In this document: positions 43,433 to 54,535 of the stretch, piece by piece
Position numbering within the stretch: the stretch's first letter is position 1
How the letters are laid out: each line of letters begins with the position of its first letter
Source of the DNA: Diadema setosum
Lineage: Eukaryota; Echinodermata; Echinoidea; Diadematoida; Diadematidae
Assembly: GCF_964275005.1 (NCBI RefSeq)
Contig: NC_092696.1
Coordinates: forward strand, 25,116,972 to 25,180,971
Reading direction: 5' to 3'
DNA: 64,000 nt
Translations under genes and position numbers: made by a program
The notes under the pieces: model-generated
What the model saw: the letters and a program-made list of their open reading frames with translations, nothing else
Told to the model about the DNA's origin: nothing
Database searches by the model: none

Positions 43433-44249
43433 CTAGGTGTTCAAAAAATCCCACTTTTGATCCTTAATAGTTCAAAAACTATATATCAGATAACACTGAC
43501 ATTGATATTAGCAATAGTTGAAAAGTGTGCAATTTTGTGGGAGGAAATTTAGAAATGAAAGCATAAATCAGTTTCATTAAGTTCAAAATTTATTTTGAAG
43601 TTAGGGTTCAGATTTTGCTCTGTTTGCAACCTTCTGTACAAAACTATAACTTTGCACAGGTGTCAGCTGTTGTGTGTGGGAGTGTACACGTGTGGTTAAC
43701 ACCCAGACGATGGTCCTGAACAATGGCGAGGATTTGAATGCTGTATTACATATTCATGAGAAAGTCCAATATCACAGCTAGTCTTTATTTATCCTGAAAT
43801 GTAGTGTATGCTGGCGCATGAAAACATGTGCTTACTTTTTTTTTCATGTGCTTGCATTTTACCTTTTATCATGAATTCAGACTAGCAGTGCCCAGGGCAA
43901 TCCATCATGAATTATTAATAAAGCATTCATGTGCCTCAGAGCAAGAGACCATAAGCCTAGTCAGCAGAGCTCTGAAAAAGTGATATCCGTGGTATTCATG
44001 TCTATTGTTCAGGGTCGTTGTAAGCACACAATCACATAAACATCATTGGTTCCTGTGTAAAGTTCACTTTTTGTTATTTTTACAGAGGGTTTAAATTTGA
44101 TCAAAACGTGGAACTTAACTTTAAAATTAATCATGGATTTAATGAAACTGATTCATGCTCTCATATTCAAATCACCTCCAAATAAATTGTACACTATTCA
44201 GCTATTACTCATATCAATGTCAGCGAGAAATGTTTTTCGTAACACCTAG
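43433..44249. mobile_element. 817-bp fold-back (TA-flanked, mariner-type) element
   Basis: CTAGGTGTTCAAAAAATCCC at the left and the inverted AACACCTAG at the right are each bordered by TA (43431-43432, 44250-44251). The arms remain similar to near the centre: TGACATTGATAT, ATCAGTTTCATTAA, AACTTT(G/A)CACAGG and GGTCCTGAACAAT (left) all occur inverted on the right. The left arm has about 45 extra bases near its outer end. No transposase frame. TA duplication and TAGGTGT-type ends suggest a Tc1/mariner-derived non-autonomous element. Confidence 0.8.
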
Positions 44250-44888
44250 TAGTAGAAAAAGAACGAAGCTCGAAATATTCTTGGTCTAATATTATAGGAC
44301 ACGTTCCGTGAATTCAAAGGGTCTGTAACCAGACGTTCACGTTATACCTCCAGTGCCCAATGCCGTGCGCAGTGAGATAGGCCACAAATCGTGACTCAGG
44401 TTCGATAGACCCAGTAAACCATTATTATGTACACCTCCACTGGCCTTGGTGTTGAGCTTCACTCATACCATGGAGCTATATAGTGCCTCCAGGCTCCTCC
44501 TATGCAACACGCTGTCTTGAGTTAAAACAGTTTCGGTGAATCAAGGATGTGAATCATGACCCGCTGTATACTACTAGTGCGTCCCTCGATTCACGACTTT
44601 ATCGTGCAAGTCTTTGACTGAAAGTGAAAGTGCACTGCCTCTTCACGTTAATCTACCTATTGTGATGGCGTAGAGTAATATCACACAAAACATAATGACA
44701 GAAGTCTCTACAATATTGGACGTAATATCATAAAGTTTGGGAATTTCTAAGATTCCCTTTGTTTCCAAGAAGCATGATTGAAACATGATATTGATTGCAA
44801 CCGAAAATGAATAAAGATTAGACGACTTCTTAATTAATGTAATCATTTAACAATCCTGTCGGTTTGGGCTTATGTGATATATCAGTAA
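44250..44888. other. No gene; contains an imperfect palindrome
   Basis: CCATGGAGCTATATAGTGCC-TCCAGG at 44468-44493 is an imperfect member of the small palindrome family. Sequence with more GC at 44330-44560 shows no open frame. Confidence 0.4.
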
Positions 44889-45197
44889 TGTGACCCCTGG
44901 ATGGCCTTGGTGTGGTGCTGCTGAATGCAGTCACCCTGTTGTATCGTAACTGTGGGGGCTGATCTGCCAACCTGACTGATACATGTACTACCAACACCTA
45001 TATATAAGTATATACAAACGAAAATTGGATTGAAATTAATAGAATAGGTGGAGAATCAAATTATCAAGCAGTATAGTAGCCTCCCAATTTGCCCAAGCTC
45101 GGGGCATGGTACGGATTGTAATGACAACCCCTGCACGCTCAACGCGAAATGCCAGCAATAATCATATCATAGAATCCTTACCAGAAAATGAATGTAT
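44889..45197 (+). repeat. Duplicated segment, copy 2
   Basis: Sister of 43105-43430, carrying its own small insertions (for example TATATAAGTATATAC near 45000) and lacking the TTAA-type insert. Followed by ATTGTTATTTGTATAGCGC, a word common in invertebrate repeats. Confidence 0.8.
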
Positions 45198-46841
45198 TAG
45201 GAAAACAAAACAGACAATAATTGTTATTTGTATAGCGCTTTTTCAACTGGTGACAAGGCGACTCGGTCAGCAGTGGAGTCAAAATATGTACAAACTTCCA
45301 GGCAGTGTCAGGGCAAGTTTAATGAGTACACGTGGACATATCTTGACCCCCCCCCCCCAAAAAAAAAGGCAAAAATTGGATAAGAAATAAGGAAGGTATG
45401 ACATTTTGAAATTTCACATTTTTTCGGAAAAAAATCTCTTGACCAGTCCTTATGAATATTCAAATGAGTGAGCTGATGATGTCATACCGTCACAATCTTT
45501 CATGTATGATATATATTAAATTTGGAATAATTGTTATTTCTAGCTAATACAAGTAAAAGCATGTTCCCATACCAAGATGTATCAGGGTTATTTTGTTCTT
45601 TTTATATTGGGTGGTTTTAAGACAAGTTTTTGTATTAATACAGCTGAAATATGAGATTTTTCTCAGTTCTGTATATGAAATGAATGAGAAATTTTGAGAG
45701 TGCATGACTTTTGCACCATTGCTGCACACATTTTCGACACCTGCGTCAAATGTAAAAATGAATGTTTTGTTCAAGGGCACAGAGTCCTACCGAGTAGAAT
45801 TTGATGCCAAGATCTCCCGTTTACAAGTCCCCTTTCCTCCACTACTCCAATCAGCCCCACCCCCTCTCGTTATGATGGCTGAGCCCTCCCTCATTCCATC
45901 ATGTTGAGAAATATTCTCATACTGAGATGCGGATCTGCCTGTGATGACGAGCAAGATAAGCGCTCTCCATGTAAAGCAGTTTTCATTCGCTCTTGTGTGA
46001 ATAGGGAGCCTGCGCAGTCCTTCCTCCAGAATCCTACTCCTTTTCCCGCGAAAAACTCTCGGGAATTCCAGCCAAGTCACTCAGATCTCTCGGGAAACTA
46101 TTGGACCATTATTAGACTGTGGATTTAACGTCGTCTAGACGAATTGCTAATTTGAAGTGCCTCTTTCGTGAAATGTAATATACAATTACAGATAATTGTG
46201 TTTTATCTATCTCACGGTTTTTTTTTTTCTGAGATTGCCATTCAATATGGTCATGTTCAGCCGACAGCAGCCATTATGACCATCAAGGAAGGGCTTTTCG
46301 GTCTTTTTATACGAGTGTTCGCATATTACGGTTGTCAACGCACGCACTGAATGAAAACTGAAAATATACTGCATGTTTTCTATAGACAGTCATAATTCAG
46401 GTGTTGCATTCTTCAATGCATCACAATATAGCTACATTATTTTCGGGGCTTTTCAGAAACTGTTGGAGAATATGTCCCTCATATTTCTTGAGGAACCCAG
46501 TCGGCTTCTACAAGTTCAAAAAAGAAAGACATATCCTTGATTTATGTTGAATATTTCAGGGTAACATGTTGTTTTAGAAAGAAACACAACCTATCATTTT
46601 GGAAGTGATGGGAATTTTTTTAGTGTCCCGCAGGGGCAGTGATTGTTTGTGACAGGTATGCATGGTGCGTAGGTAACTTAACGAAACCTCTTTTGACCGC
46701 AGGCGAAACAAAAACCAACGCTGCACACGTGTTTCTGTCCCCGCTAAAAAGCCAAACAAATTTTGCGACCGCAAGATTTTTAACTCTCCAAAAATATGAT
46801 TCGCGCCCCAGGCGATCGGCCAGTTTTATTTTCTAAAACGA
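45198..46841. other. No gene supported
   Basis: Poly-C run 45347-45358 followed by nine A. Both-strand frames around 45704-46128 overlap each other and have no domain. T-run at 46219-46228. Confidence 0.4.
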
Positions 46842-46955
46842 AGAGAGAGCGAGAAAAGGAAAATAAAACAGAAGTGAAAAAAAAAAGCGACAAAGGAGAG
46901 AGAGGAAAGAGAAAGAAAAGAGAAGAACAAGAGAAATAAAGAAAAAAAAAGGATG
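46842..46955. repeat. Almost pure purine tract (about 110 bp)
   Basis: GAGAGAGCGAGAAAAGG through to AAAGAAAAAAAAAGG, with only a few pyrimidines. Such tracts can form triplex DNA. Confidence 0.8.
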
Positions 46956-47775
46956 GGCAGCTAGCGAATAGTCTATCCTTTCAGACTAATATTTGATATT
47001 TACGCGACTATATGATAGTTTTGTTTGCGGGCATATCAACTCATTAAGACCCTTTCTAGTTTACTTGGAGTGTCACTCTGTTCTATTTCTATTAAAAGTT
47101 CACGAACCTTCATAAACTAAGAAAGAAATATCTACTAGTATTGTCTCGCCCAAATTATCGTCACAGCGCATCACCCGTAAACGGGTACGCATGAGCAGTC
47201 TATGGAAGTGTCCCTCCTAAAGCAAAACTGACACAAAGAGATAGAGCAAACGAAACAAAACAAAACATGTAAAACAAAATCAAAGAAACAAGCAAATCAA
47301 TCAATACAAGGTTATCCTGCAGGCATCAGGAGTGTCAGCCTTGTTCCCATCTCCCTGTAGTTATCTTGCTGGGACTGTGTCTCTATAGTGTGAACTTATA
47401 AAGTTGAATTAACGTACTAGCATTGCCCGTGAAAGAGACGCTCTAATGCAGAAACACAAGTCAAAGACACGTTTGACTCGCTGAAACTTCCTCACAAATT
47501 TACACAACTACAACGCCTGAGGATTAATCTAATTTCAAAGTTCCATGGCCTAATAAGGAGGAGGCCTACCGCTGCGAGTTCCTCTTGTAAATTTTCGGGT
47601 TCTTTTGTCGTGTGCTCCGGGTGAGTAATGGAAACAAATTTGATTTGTTGATTGTATTTGACCGCAGGTATTGAATGTGCATTCATCCCGCTAGAGACAA
47701 CATGACTTTTGGCCTTGTCGTGGGAAAAGACTTGCTCCTCACTTGTTCCTCATTATTCTCCTGTCTCTCCATCTG

Positions 47776-47780
<5 letters not shown>
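46956..47780. other. No gene seen
   Basis: AAACAAAAC words at 47250-47300; otherwise featureless. Confidence 0.45.
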
Positions 47781-47809
<29 letters not shown>

Positions 47810-47826
47810 CTTCTCCCCCCCCCCCC
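47781..47826. repeat. (TC)n then 12 C
   Basis: CTCTCTCT to 47810, TTCT, then C12 (47815-47826). Both-strand Ser/Leu and Glu/Arg frames across it are artefacts. Confidence 0.95.
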
Positions 47827-48247
47827 AACCTCTCTCCTGATTTCGATCCTCTGTGTTTAGAAGATTGCAGAGACGGGTTCAAAAGGTCTGCAGTGTCAAC
47901 GTATGATAGTATCAATGTAGTTGAAATGCAATGGAAAAAAAGAAGAAGAAAGAAATGGCGAAAACCCCAAACCTTCACTATCGCAATTCAAGGTAATTCT
48001 GCTATAATTCACAACAAGCTCTAACAAAACGTATCTTGGAAGCTGGCCACATGAGGCATTGTTACAGGTGCAAATCAGGTCCCCAAGCACCAAGAAATGG
48101 AAATTATATACATAAGACAAAAACCGAGGAAGTAAAATGAAGGGGAGAAATAAGCTTGACTCCTCGAGTTATTTGAGATACTGAATATATGTTGCTAACT
48201 GAATGCTAACTGAATATTTCTCAGTGCGGTCTAATTTTTGCATCAAA
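47827..48247. other. No gene seen
   Basis: AAAAAGAAGAAGAAAG tract at 47934-47955. No supported frame. Confidence 0.4.
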
Positions 48248-48540
48248 TCAATGGGTGGCAAGATGGCTTAGTCGGTAGCGTGTATCTGCCTTTCAATCGA
48301 GTTGCTCGGGTGTGGACGCGGGTTCGAATCCCAGTAGAGTCTTGCTGACCGATGTTATGCGTTGTCATGCCGTCCCCTCTGTTTATTGGAGGCAATACAC
48401 TCTGTCCCTCGAATAGGACATAAAATGGAGGTCCCATGTGTGAGAGAGTCATAAGCCAGGTACGTAAAATACTAGTCCTCTTCATCCATTTATCACAAAG
48501 AGCAGGGTGCATAACCGGGCGAAGTGATCCACCCCAGGTA
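48248..48540 (+). repeat. tRNA-derived SINE
   Basis: A box TGGCTTAGTCGG (48264-48275) and B box GGTTCGAATCC (48321-48331) match the RNA polymerase III consensus exactly, with 57 bases between their starts. The head begins GGGTGGCAAGATGG. The segment between the boxes has an extended variable-arm-like part (GAGTTGCTCGGGTGTGGACG), as in class II tRNAs. About 200 bases of non-tRNA body follow. The 3' end and target duplication are not clear. The antisense 89-codon frame is not a gene. Confidence 0.75.
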
Positions 48541-49087
48541 TGCCAATTGTAAGTAGACCTACATACAAACTTATCTGGACCTCGTGGATGATCAGCTATT
48601 GCAGCTCAATATGGGCCATCCAGCCATCTTTTCATATGGAAAAGAAAAAAAAAAAGAAGAGAAAACAAACCAGACATACAAAGCAATTAAGTAAATTCTA
48701 TTTTGGCATCGAATTACTGTAGTGTGATACTGGTAACTTGAAATAGCTAAAACAACGATTGCTTTAAAGAAAAAATGAGATTTAGTTGCTAAATTCTTAA
48801 CTGAATACAATCATTATCTTTAAGATTTTTTCATTTTTTTTTTTGGTGCAAACCATTCGAAGAGATGTGAGATTATGACGTCATCATTTATAATTTGCGT
48901 GGCTGTGACTAATATTACTGTACGGGGAAAACTTCAAACTTTACGTGTGAAACTTCAAATTCCATGACTTCCTTTTGATATCATGTCCAGCTTTTGAAGA
49001 AATGTCTCCCATCCTGTCCGTTAGATTTGTTTCTGTATCCTCTAATGTTATTTTGAACTTAAAAAAGTTCCCTAGCTGGCGGTTCAG
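48541..49087. other. No gene seen
   Basis: A-run near 48644-48653 and T-run near 48832-48844. Confidence 0.4.
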
Positions 49088-49132
49088 TGCCCGTAAGAGG
49101 AAGGGGAGGGGGAGGGGGAGGAGGTACGGGCA
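49088..49132. other. G-quadruplex motif enclosed by an 8-bp stem
   Basis: TGCCCGTA (49088-49095) is perfectly inverted as TACGGGCA (49125-49132). Between them lies AAGGGGAGGGGGAGGGGG followed by AGGAGG, with four or more G-tracts separated by single A. Confidence 0.6.
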
Positions 49133-50577
49133 TTCTGTGCCTATGCTCTAGCTTGGTCATGTGTGTCGCCTTTCATTGCCTCATTGGAGAAAAAAAAAGC
49201 AGTTGTCAGACAAAATGCAAGTGTTCCCCTTGATTCGCATTAGACAAACGATTATAGGAAGTGATCTACCATCATGAGAAGAAATGGGGCAAACACTTGT
49301 CGTCGTTCCAGAGCATTCCCTACATTTTCAAAACGAAATCACTATCATAATTGTGATATTTTCGAGAGATACTTTAACGAGTGTGACCTTTTCAAGAAAG
49401 CGTGCACTATAACGGAGGAACGTTTCCCACTCACCCCATTACACCATGGGAGTGCCGAAGGAACGCGCACTTTGCGTTCGTGCGCAGTGCCGTACCGCGG
49501 TGTGCAATAAATAACTCCCCATGCAAACTGTCAGAAAAGGACAGACGGCAATAAATTGAGTTCAACGACATCACGGGGAGACATTTTGTCGCTAGAAAAA
49601 GGTTCTTATTGAGCTGGTGTACGACGTGGGGCAGAGCAGACAAAGTACGTAGGCAGACTTTGGACACACTGGCTTGAGGGTGATGATGGCGGATTGCTGG
49701 CGTGAAGGAAGAGTAGAAGTCGGAATGAATCTCAAAGATAACAGATTAAAGCCATAACTTGAAATTCACGGACGTAAATGTCCAATAGCGTAGCCTCTGT
49801 GGAGTACATCTTTTAGTGGGTGCCGTGTTGTGATATGTGAAGTTTAACCCGATGTGTGCTGTTACTGTGTCGTTCGAGTGCCGATTGGAACACAAACCCC
49901 CATAGCGTTGTACACCCTGTCTGAAGTCCCTGGCATAGAACGGGTTAAAGGATGTGTCTGCTTGTGATGCGTGTAACACAGTGTATTCAGTTTGTTGAAC
50001 GCTCATAATACAAAGTTCAGAAGTAGGAAAATAGTAAACAGGTAGCAGTTTCTGATGCATGGAGCCTACACGTCGGCCGAGAGGAAACTAACCATGAAAC
50101 ATTGAGCGCTCTGGAGGCAACACGCTGCCCAAGCGTTGTATGTTTACAGCGGAACAATATTATCACCAAATTATGTGAAAAATTGCCAAATCACTGAAAA
50201 TCAGCAAATTCGTCAAATCCCAAATATTTACTGTTATTGAAGTTAGTTGTGAATTTGTTTTGATTTTTAATCGAGATAAAGTATTGAATAATGCCAAATT
50301 TATTTGGAAGGTTTTGAAGTTGGTTTATCACTTTTGCGAGGGTATTTTTGCTTGTTTGTTCCAAATTGATATCATCATAAGTTTCGCTGGAGAGCTGACC
50401 TTTTCTTGACAAGACAATAAAAAAATAACCAAAGTCTTGATATTTTGTGAGGGAGATCTCCATCAAGAGTCCTGGACTTCCTTTTTTATTCTCAAGGAGG
50501 TATCATCGACGCGAGATACCCGCCTACAAGTATGACAGCACGCCTCTCTTGAAGGGAAAAACCCTCTCACTGAATAA
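49133..50577. other. No gene supported
   Basis: Frames at 49274-49510, 49431-49667, 49746-50060 and 50191-50466 have no domain I recognise. Confidence 0.4.
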
Positions 50578-50618
50578 TGTGGGGGTGGGAGGGAAGGGAG
50601 GGGTAGGGGGAGGGATAG
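50578..50618. repeat. G-rich tract with quadruplex potential
   Basis: GTGGGGGTGGGAGGGAAGGG then AGGGGTAGGGGGAGGG: seven G-tracts of three or more. Confidence 0.8.
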
Positions 50619-50860
50619 ATTGAAGCAACGAGCTAGAGTTTTGTACGGTTATATTTTTTGTAGGGTTGTTGATGACCCGGGAATCACCGGTGACAGTCCG
50701 GATTAGATGGTATTTCTTTCGATTACATCCCGCGTCTCCGCCAAATAATACTTGTGACAGTTTTTAGAAGTTCACTTTCGGGACAATTACGATGCTATGA
50801 AACGCACGAGGTCCCGAGTTGAGACCGTGAGATGATCTGTGATGTCAATGGAGGAAGTAA

Positions 50861-50875
50861 GGGGGGGGGGGGGGG
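50861..50875. repeat. Poly-G run (15 G)
   Basis: Followed by TTGGGAG. Confidence 0.95.
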
Positions 50876-51103
50876 TTGGGAGTGGATAAAGTAAAGAGAT
50901 CATGTGGATGTTAGAGAGTCAATAGCTGTATTAAAGGTCACGGGGTCCGGAAGTGAGCTTGCGTCTGTCACCCAGGGGCCCTATATTCAGTTCAATCACG
51001 GCCCCTGTTTGTGGGTCACTTTTTGTCAACGAGCAGAATGAAGCTGTCAATATCCCCACGATGTGACCTTACATGGATTGCATGTGAACGCAACACTATA
51101 TAC

Positions 51104-51120
51104 GCACGCACGCACGTACG

Positions 51121-51152
<32 letters not shown>

Positions 51153-51160
51153 CACACTCA
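51104..51160. repeat. (CACG/CA)n microsatellite
   Basis: ACGCACGCACGCACG then (CA)n. Confidence 0.95.
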
Positions 51161-51397
51161 CATAGTACATTCGTTGAACTAACATCTCGAGGGAGATGGA
51201 TAAGCATTGTATGATATTGTATACTTTTTAGATATTTTTTTAGACTTATCTAATCACGGTTTAAAATGGTATATCATAAACACTATCAGAGTCATTACAC
51301 TGACACTGTTGCATTCACAAGCCGGAATCTTCCCTTACATGTTTATTGTTGGTATATACACGGAACATGCAGTCTCTTCCAATACATAATTATATTG

Positions 51398-51501
51398 TGA
51401 AAATTCTGAGCAAAGAAAATGGGTTTCCATCGGGATTCGAACCCGAGACCTCCGGATTACTAGACCGATGCTCTACCCATTTTCTTTGCTCAAAGTTTTC
51501 A
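51398..51501 (-). repeat. tRNA-Thr-like element with 18-bp perfect terminal stem
   Basis: The minus strand reads GGTAGAGCATCGGT, the anticodon-loop-like CTAGTAA (anticodon AGU, Thr), TCCGGAGGTC, and a T arm TCGGG-TTCGAAT-CCCGA with a perfect B box (51433-51443). The 5' half of the D arm and the normal acceptor stem are missing. Instead 51407-51424 (TGAGCAAAGAAAATGGGT) is perfectly inverted at 51475-51492, and pairing continues with three mismatches to 51398 and 51501. It is not a functional tRNA by normal rules. It may be a short SINE-like or hairpin transposon built on a tRNA. Confidence 0.75.
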
Positions 51502-51552
51502 CTATTTATTGTTTCTGGTCAGTTTTCCCTTTCTTTGTTTCTATATAATCCA

Positions 51553-51600
51553 TATATATATATATATACAAGTATATATATATATATATATATATATTAT
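51553..51600. repeat. (TA)n microsatellite
   Basis: CATATATATATATAT, ACAAG, then (TA)n to 51597. Confidence 0.9.
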
Positions 51601-51660
51601 ATCAGAAACAATTTTATAGTTTGAATATATACATAATGCAATTAAACCATAAAATTGTTA

Positions 51661-51694
51661 TTTCTTCTTTTTCTTCTTCTTCTTCTTCTTCTTC
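51661..51694. repeat. (TTC)n microsatellite
   Basis: About ten TTC units. Confidence 0.95.
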
Positions 51695-52640
51695 ATATAT
51701 CTATGACCCAGCGATGGACTTGCTATTATCGTAAATTTGTCATCTTCAGTTTGTTGCCTTGGCATTTCTCAATTCACAATATGATAATGATCAAAGTTAA
51801 TGATCAAATTTGTATCAGATATATACCACATGCAAACATACAAACATACACGTGAAAAATTGGGAATACGTAGATGCAATGAGGCGTCAAGAGAAGTATG
51901 GACAAAAAAAGAAAAACAACAGTTCAGTAAAGACATCTATACATATGTGCACTTTGATGTATTCGATGGGGATGTTCTGCATTTCTTTTAAAAGAAAATG
52001 AAAGATTTTGCATATTCATTTACTCCTCTTCATATAACTTTCTATGGGAGAAGAGATTATATTCATCAGCAAATTTTATTGATCAGAGGTAGATGTAGAA
52101 CGACTACATGAAATAAAACAGATTGACTTTATGTCAGACTCTCTTTGCAAAACCATCACGTGTCTGGTTCATCCTTTTGTTTTAAGACTAGTCAAGTTTT
52201 GATGCTCATCTGAATTTCCAGCTATGTGGAAATAGACACCAAACCAGAGAAAATGAATTTTTTTGCAATCGAAGTTTATGCCTGCGTGGGCGAAGAGGCA
52301 GTTAGCTGAGCCGTATCGCATGGCGGCGGTATTGCATGACAGATCGACGTAAAGCCAAGCAGAGTCGGTGCGAGCGAGGGAGAGAGTGACTGACCGCTCT
52401 CGCATCGAATTCGTGCAATGAATGCAAGGTCAGGTTTGAAGTTTTAAATGGACGGGGACTTATAAAGGCATTTACATTCATCTTTTCGGTGTGGTGTCCT
52501 CGCGTTCCTGCTAGAAGGGTTTCTGTCCATCAGTACTCCCTTCTGAGACATCTTGCACCGGTCATGCCAAAAGGTCGTTGAGTCCAGTGTTGCGATCTTG
52601 GTGACACGACATTACTTTTTTTTTTTTTTTTAACTTTACT
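51695..52640. other. No gene supported
   Basis: A CpG-containing patch at 52275-52420 (GGCGGCGG, GCGAGCGAGGG) has a 78-codon antisense frame without a domain. T13 at 52617-52630. Confidence 0.4.
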
Positions 52641-52836
52641 CCTGCGACAGTTGCTCAGGTCTTAGTTTCTCCAAGGACTTCAGGTGGGGTTAGGGATGTG
52701 ATAAGGTTTTAGGTTTAGTTTGGTGTGAGTATTAGGATTAGGATTAGGGTTAGGGTTTTGTTTGTGATCAGAAATTGTGTTGTGCTTAGCGTGCATATAT
52801 TCCATGGGAGCAATTGTCGCAGGAGCAAATGCCATG
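52641..52836 (+). repeat. Dispersed repeat with telomere-like TTAGGG words, copy B
   Basis: TGCGACAGTTGCTC, TTTCTCCAAGGACTT, GGGGTTAGGG, GTGATAAGGTTTTAGGTTTA, TTTGGTGTGAG, ATTAGGATTAGGGTTAGGG, GCATATATTCCATGGGAGCA and ATTGTCGCAGGAGCAAATGC. It aligns block by block with copy A (30851-31045, minus). TGCGACARTTGCTC at the left is inverted as GAGCAATTGTCGCA at the right, so the unit has terminal inverted repeats of about 14 bp. Confidence 0.75.
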
Positions 52837-53575
52837 AAACCTCGTTTTCATATATACCGATTTAGGTGTTTTATTTGTAGAATATAAAGGACTTTTATCA
52901 GAGAATGTTTGGAAATGAGAGTGATCTGTTTTAGCTGCAACACTACATTGCGAACCGAAGTGATTTCTGCCAACCAACATGAGATGCTTGTACTTTATCG
53001 TACATATAGTGATATGAGACTGGTATGTGTCAAGTTACAGTTCAAACAGAGGACTTGTTAGGAGGAAGTATCAGACGATAGTTCCTCTTAAAACTATCTC
53101 AACACCTGAAGGCATCTTCAATCTGCTAAAAGCTGAAGAAGGAATTGGTTGATTCCGGTCTGTGGATGTAAAAGTGTGAGTATCACTCGAGTAGTGCGTA
53201 TAATTAGCGATATTTCGAGCTGTGATTAATAGCCGGTTAGCCTATTATAAAGTCTGAGACGATTCCTTGCGATTTTCAGCAACGATGTTATATTGAATAA
53301 CATCATTCAACTGTTCAAGTTAAAACATGAGATTAAAAAGTTTCAAGCATAATAATACTGAACTTGGAGATGAGATAGTTCAATGTATAACTCTTCAACC
53401 ATGATATCTTCAAAGGTCGTCGAAATTGTTTTTCCTGTGTTGTAATATTCATCCTCTGTCTTAACACACACAGGAATAATTATACACAGATACACAAAGT
53501 ATACCTATTTCATGAATTTGAATGTATACCTATTTCAGTACATATTCTGAATGCGCGTTAGAGATAAAACCGTCT
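52837..53575. other. No gene seen
   Basis: Ordinary AT-rich sequence. Confidence 0.45.
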
Positions 53576-53665
53576 ATTCATTCATTTAATCTTATTTCAT
53601 TTCTGACAAAAATATAGGCCTACAATACAATATGACATTTGCATATATTCAAAAAAAGAAAAGAG
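53576..53665 (-). repeat. Dispersed ATTTC-tail repeat, short copy
   Basis: ATTCATTTAATCTTATTTCA, TTTCTGACAAAAATATAGGC, ACATTTGCATATATTCAAAA match the tail-proximal part of the family. Confidence 0.5.
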
Positions 53666-53964
53666 CATAGTAGAGCCTACAATGTGACTATTCTCGTCAT
53701 ATTCTATAGTGCAGAGTTTGAGGACGGATATGTGCTGTAATGATTATTAATGTTTTATACGAAACAAGATGGATGAGAGTTTGATCATGGAGGGTTGATG
53801 ATAATATTCTAGTCTTCCAAGGTCAATTTCTCGGAGAAAGTTTGTCTGTTGTTGTCCTCTCTCGTAGAACAGTTCAAGCGTCCATTTCGCAGACTGTAAT
53901 ATTTTGATGGTGTAACTCTCTCATGTCTTCTTCGTGTGGACACCTAATCGGACCCGTGGCAAGA
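53666..53964. other. No feature seen
   Basis: No gene or repeat visible. Confidence 0.4.
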
Positions 53965-54070
53965 AAACAAACAAACAAACAAACAAACAAACAAACAAAC
54001 AAACAAACAAAGTAAAACAACAACTACAGCAAGAAACAAACAAACAAACCAAACAAACAAACAAACAAAA
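53965..54070. repeat. (AAAC)n microsatellite, two blocks
   Basis: Pure AAAC at 53968-54012 and CAAACAAAC at 54036-54068. Poly Lys/Gln/Thr/Asn and Cys/Leu/Phe/Val frames across it are artefacts. Confidence 0.95.
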
Positions 54071-54436
54071 CACACACCAGAAGAAACAAAACGAAATCAA
54101 AAACCCACATAGCTCAAAACGAACCATCAAGCTGTATGTTCTACCTCACAGTATGCGTTCATACTCGGTATTTCTGTTTTCATGACTAACAACTTTATTT
54201 TGTAATGACTCATGGATTCTACCGCCCTATAATTGAAATTTACAAGGTCGTTCACGGCTGATGATATTTCATAACTAATATATCACGACGGTTGGTTAAT
54301 ATCGATGGTACTGAAACCGATCAGAGTTAATTGACACCGTCACTATGCTTTTTAAACACAGGCCTTTGACATTAATTACGCGCATAAATAACCCGATCCG
54401 CCACCGCTCCCTCCTGTCTATAAACAGAGCAGAACA

Positions 54437-54486
54437 GTGATGGGGTGGGGGTGGGGAGGGGGATGCGAGGGGAGATAGATAGATAG

Positions 54487-54532
<46 letters not shown>
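54437..54532. repeat. G-tract cluster, (GATA)3 and (GA)n
   Basis: TGGGGTGGGGGTGGGGAGGG (quadruplex-capable), then GATAGATAGATAGATTG, then pure GA at 54490-54528. Confidence 0.9.

Positions 54533-54535
<3 letters not shown>

Noticed and set aside
51410..51492. Functional tRNA-Thr gene
   Set aside because: The D arm is truncated and the acceptor stem is replaced by an unrelated 18-bp repeat, so it would not fold or mature as a normal tRNA.
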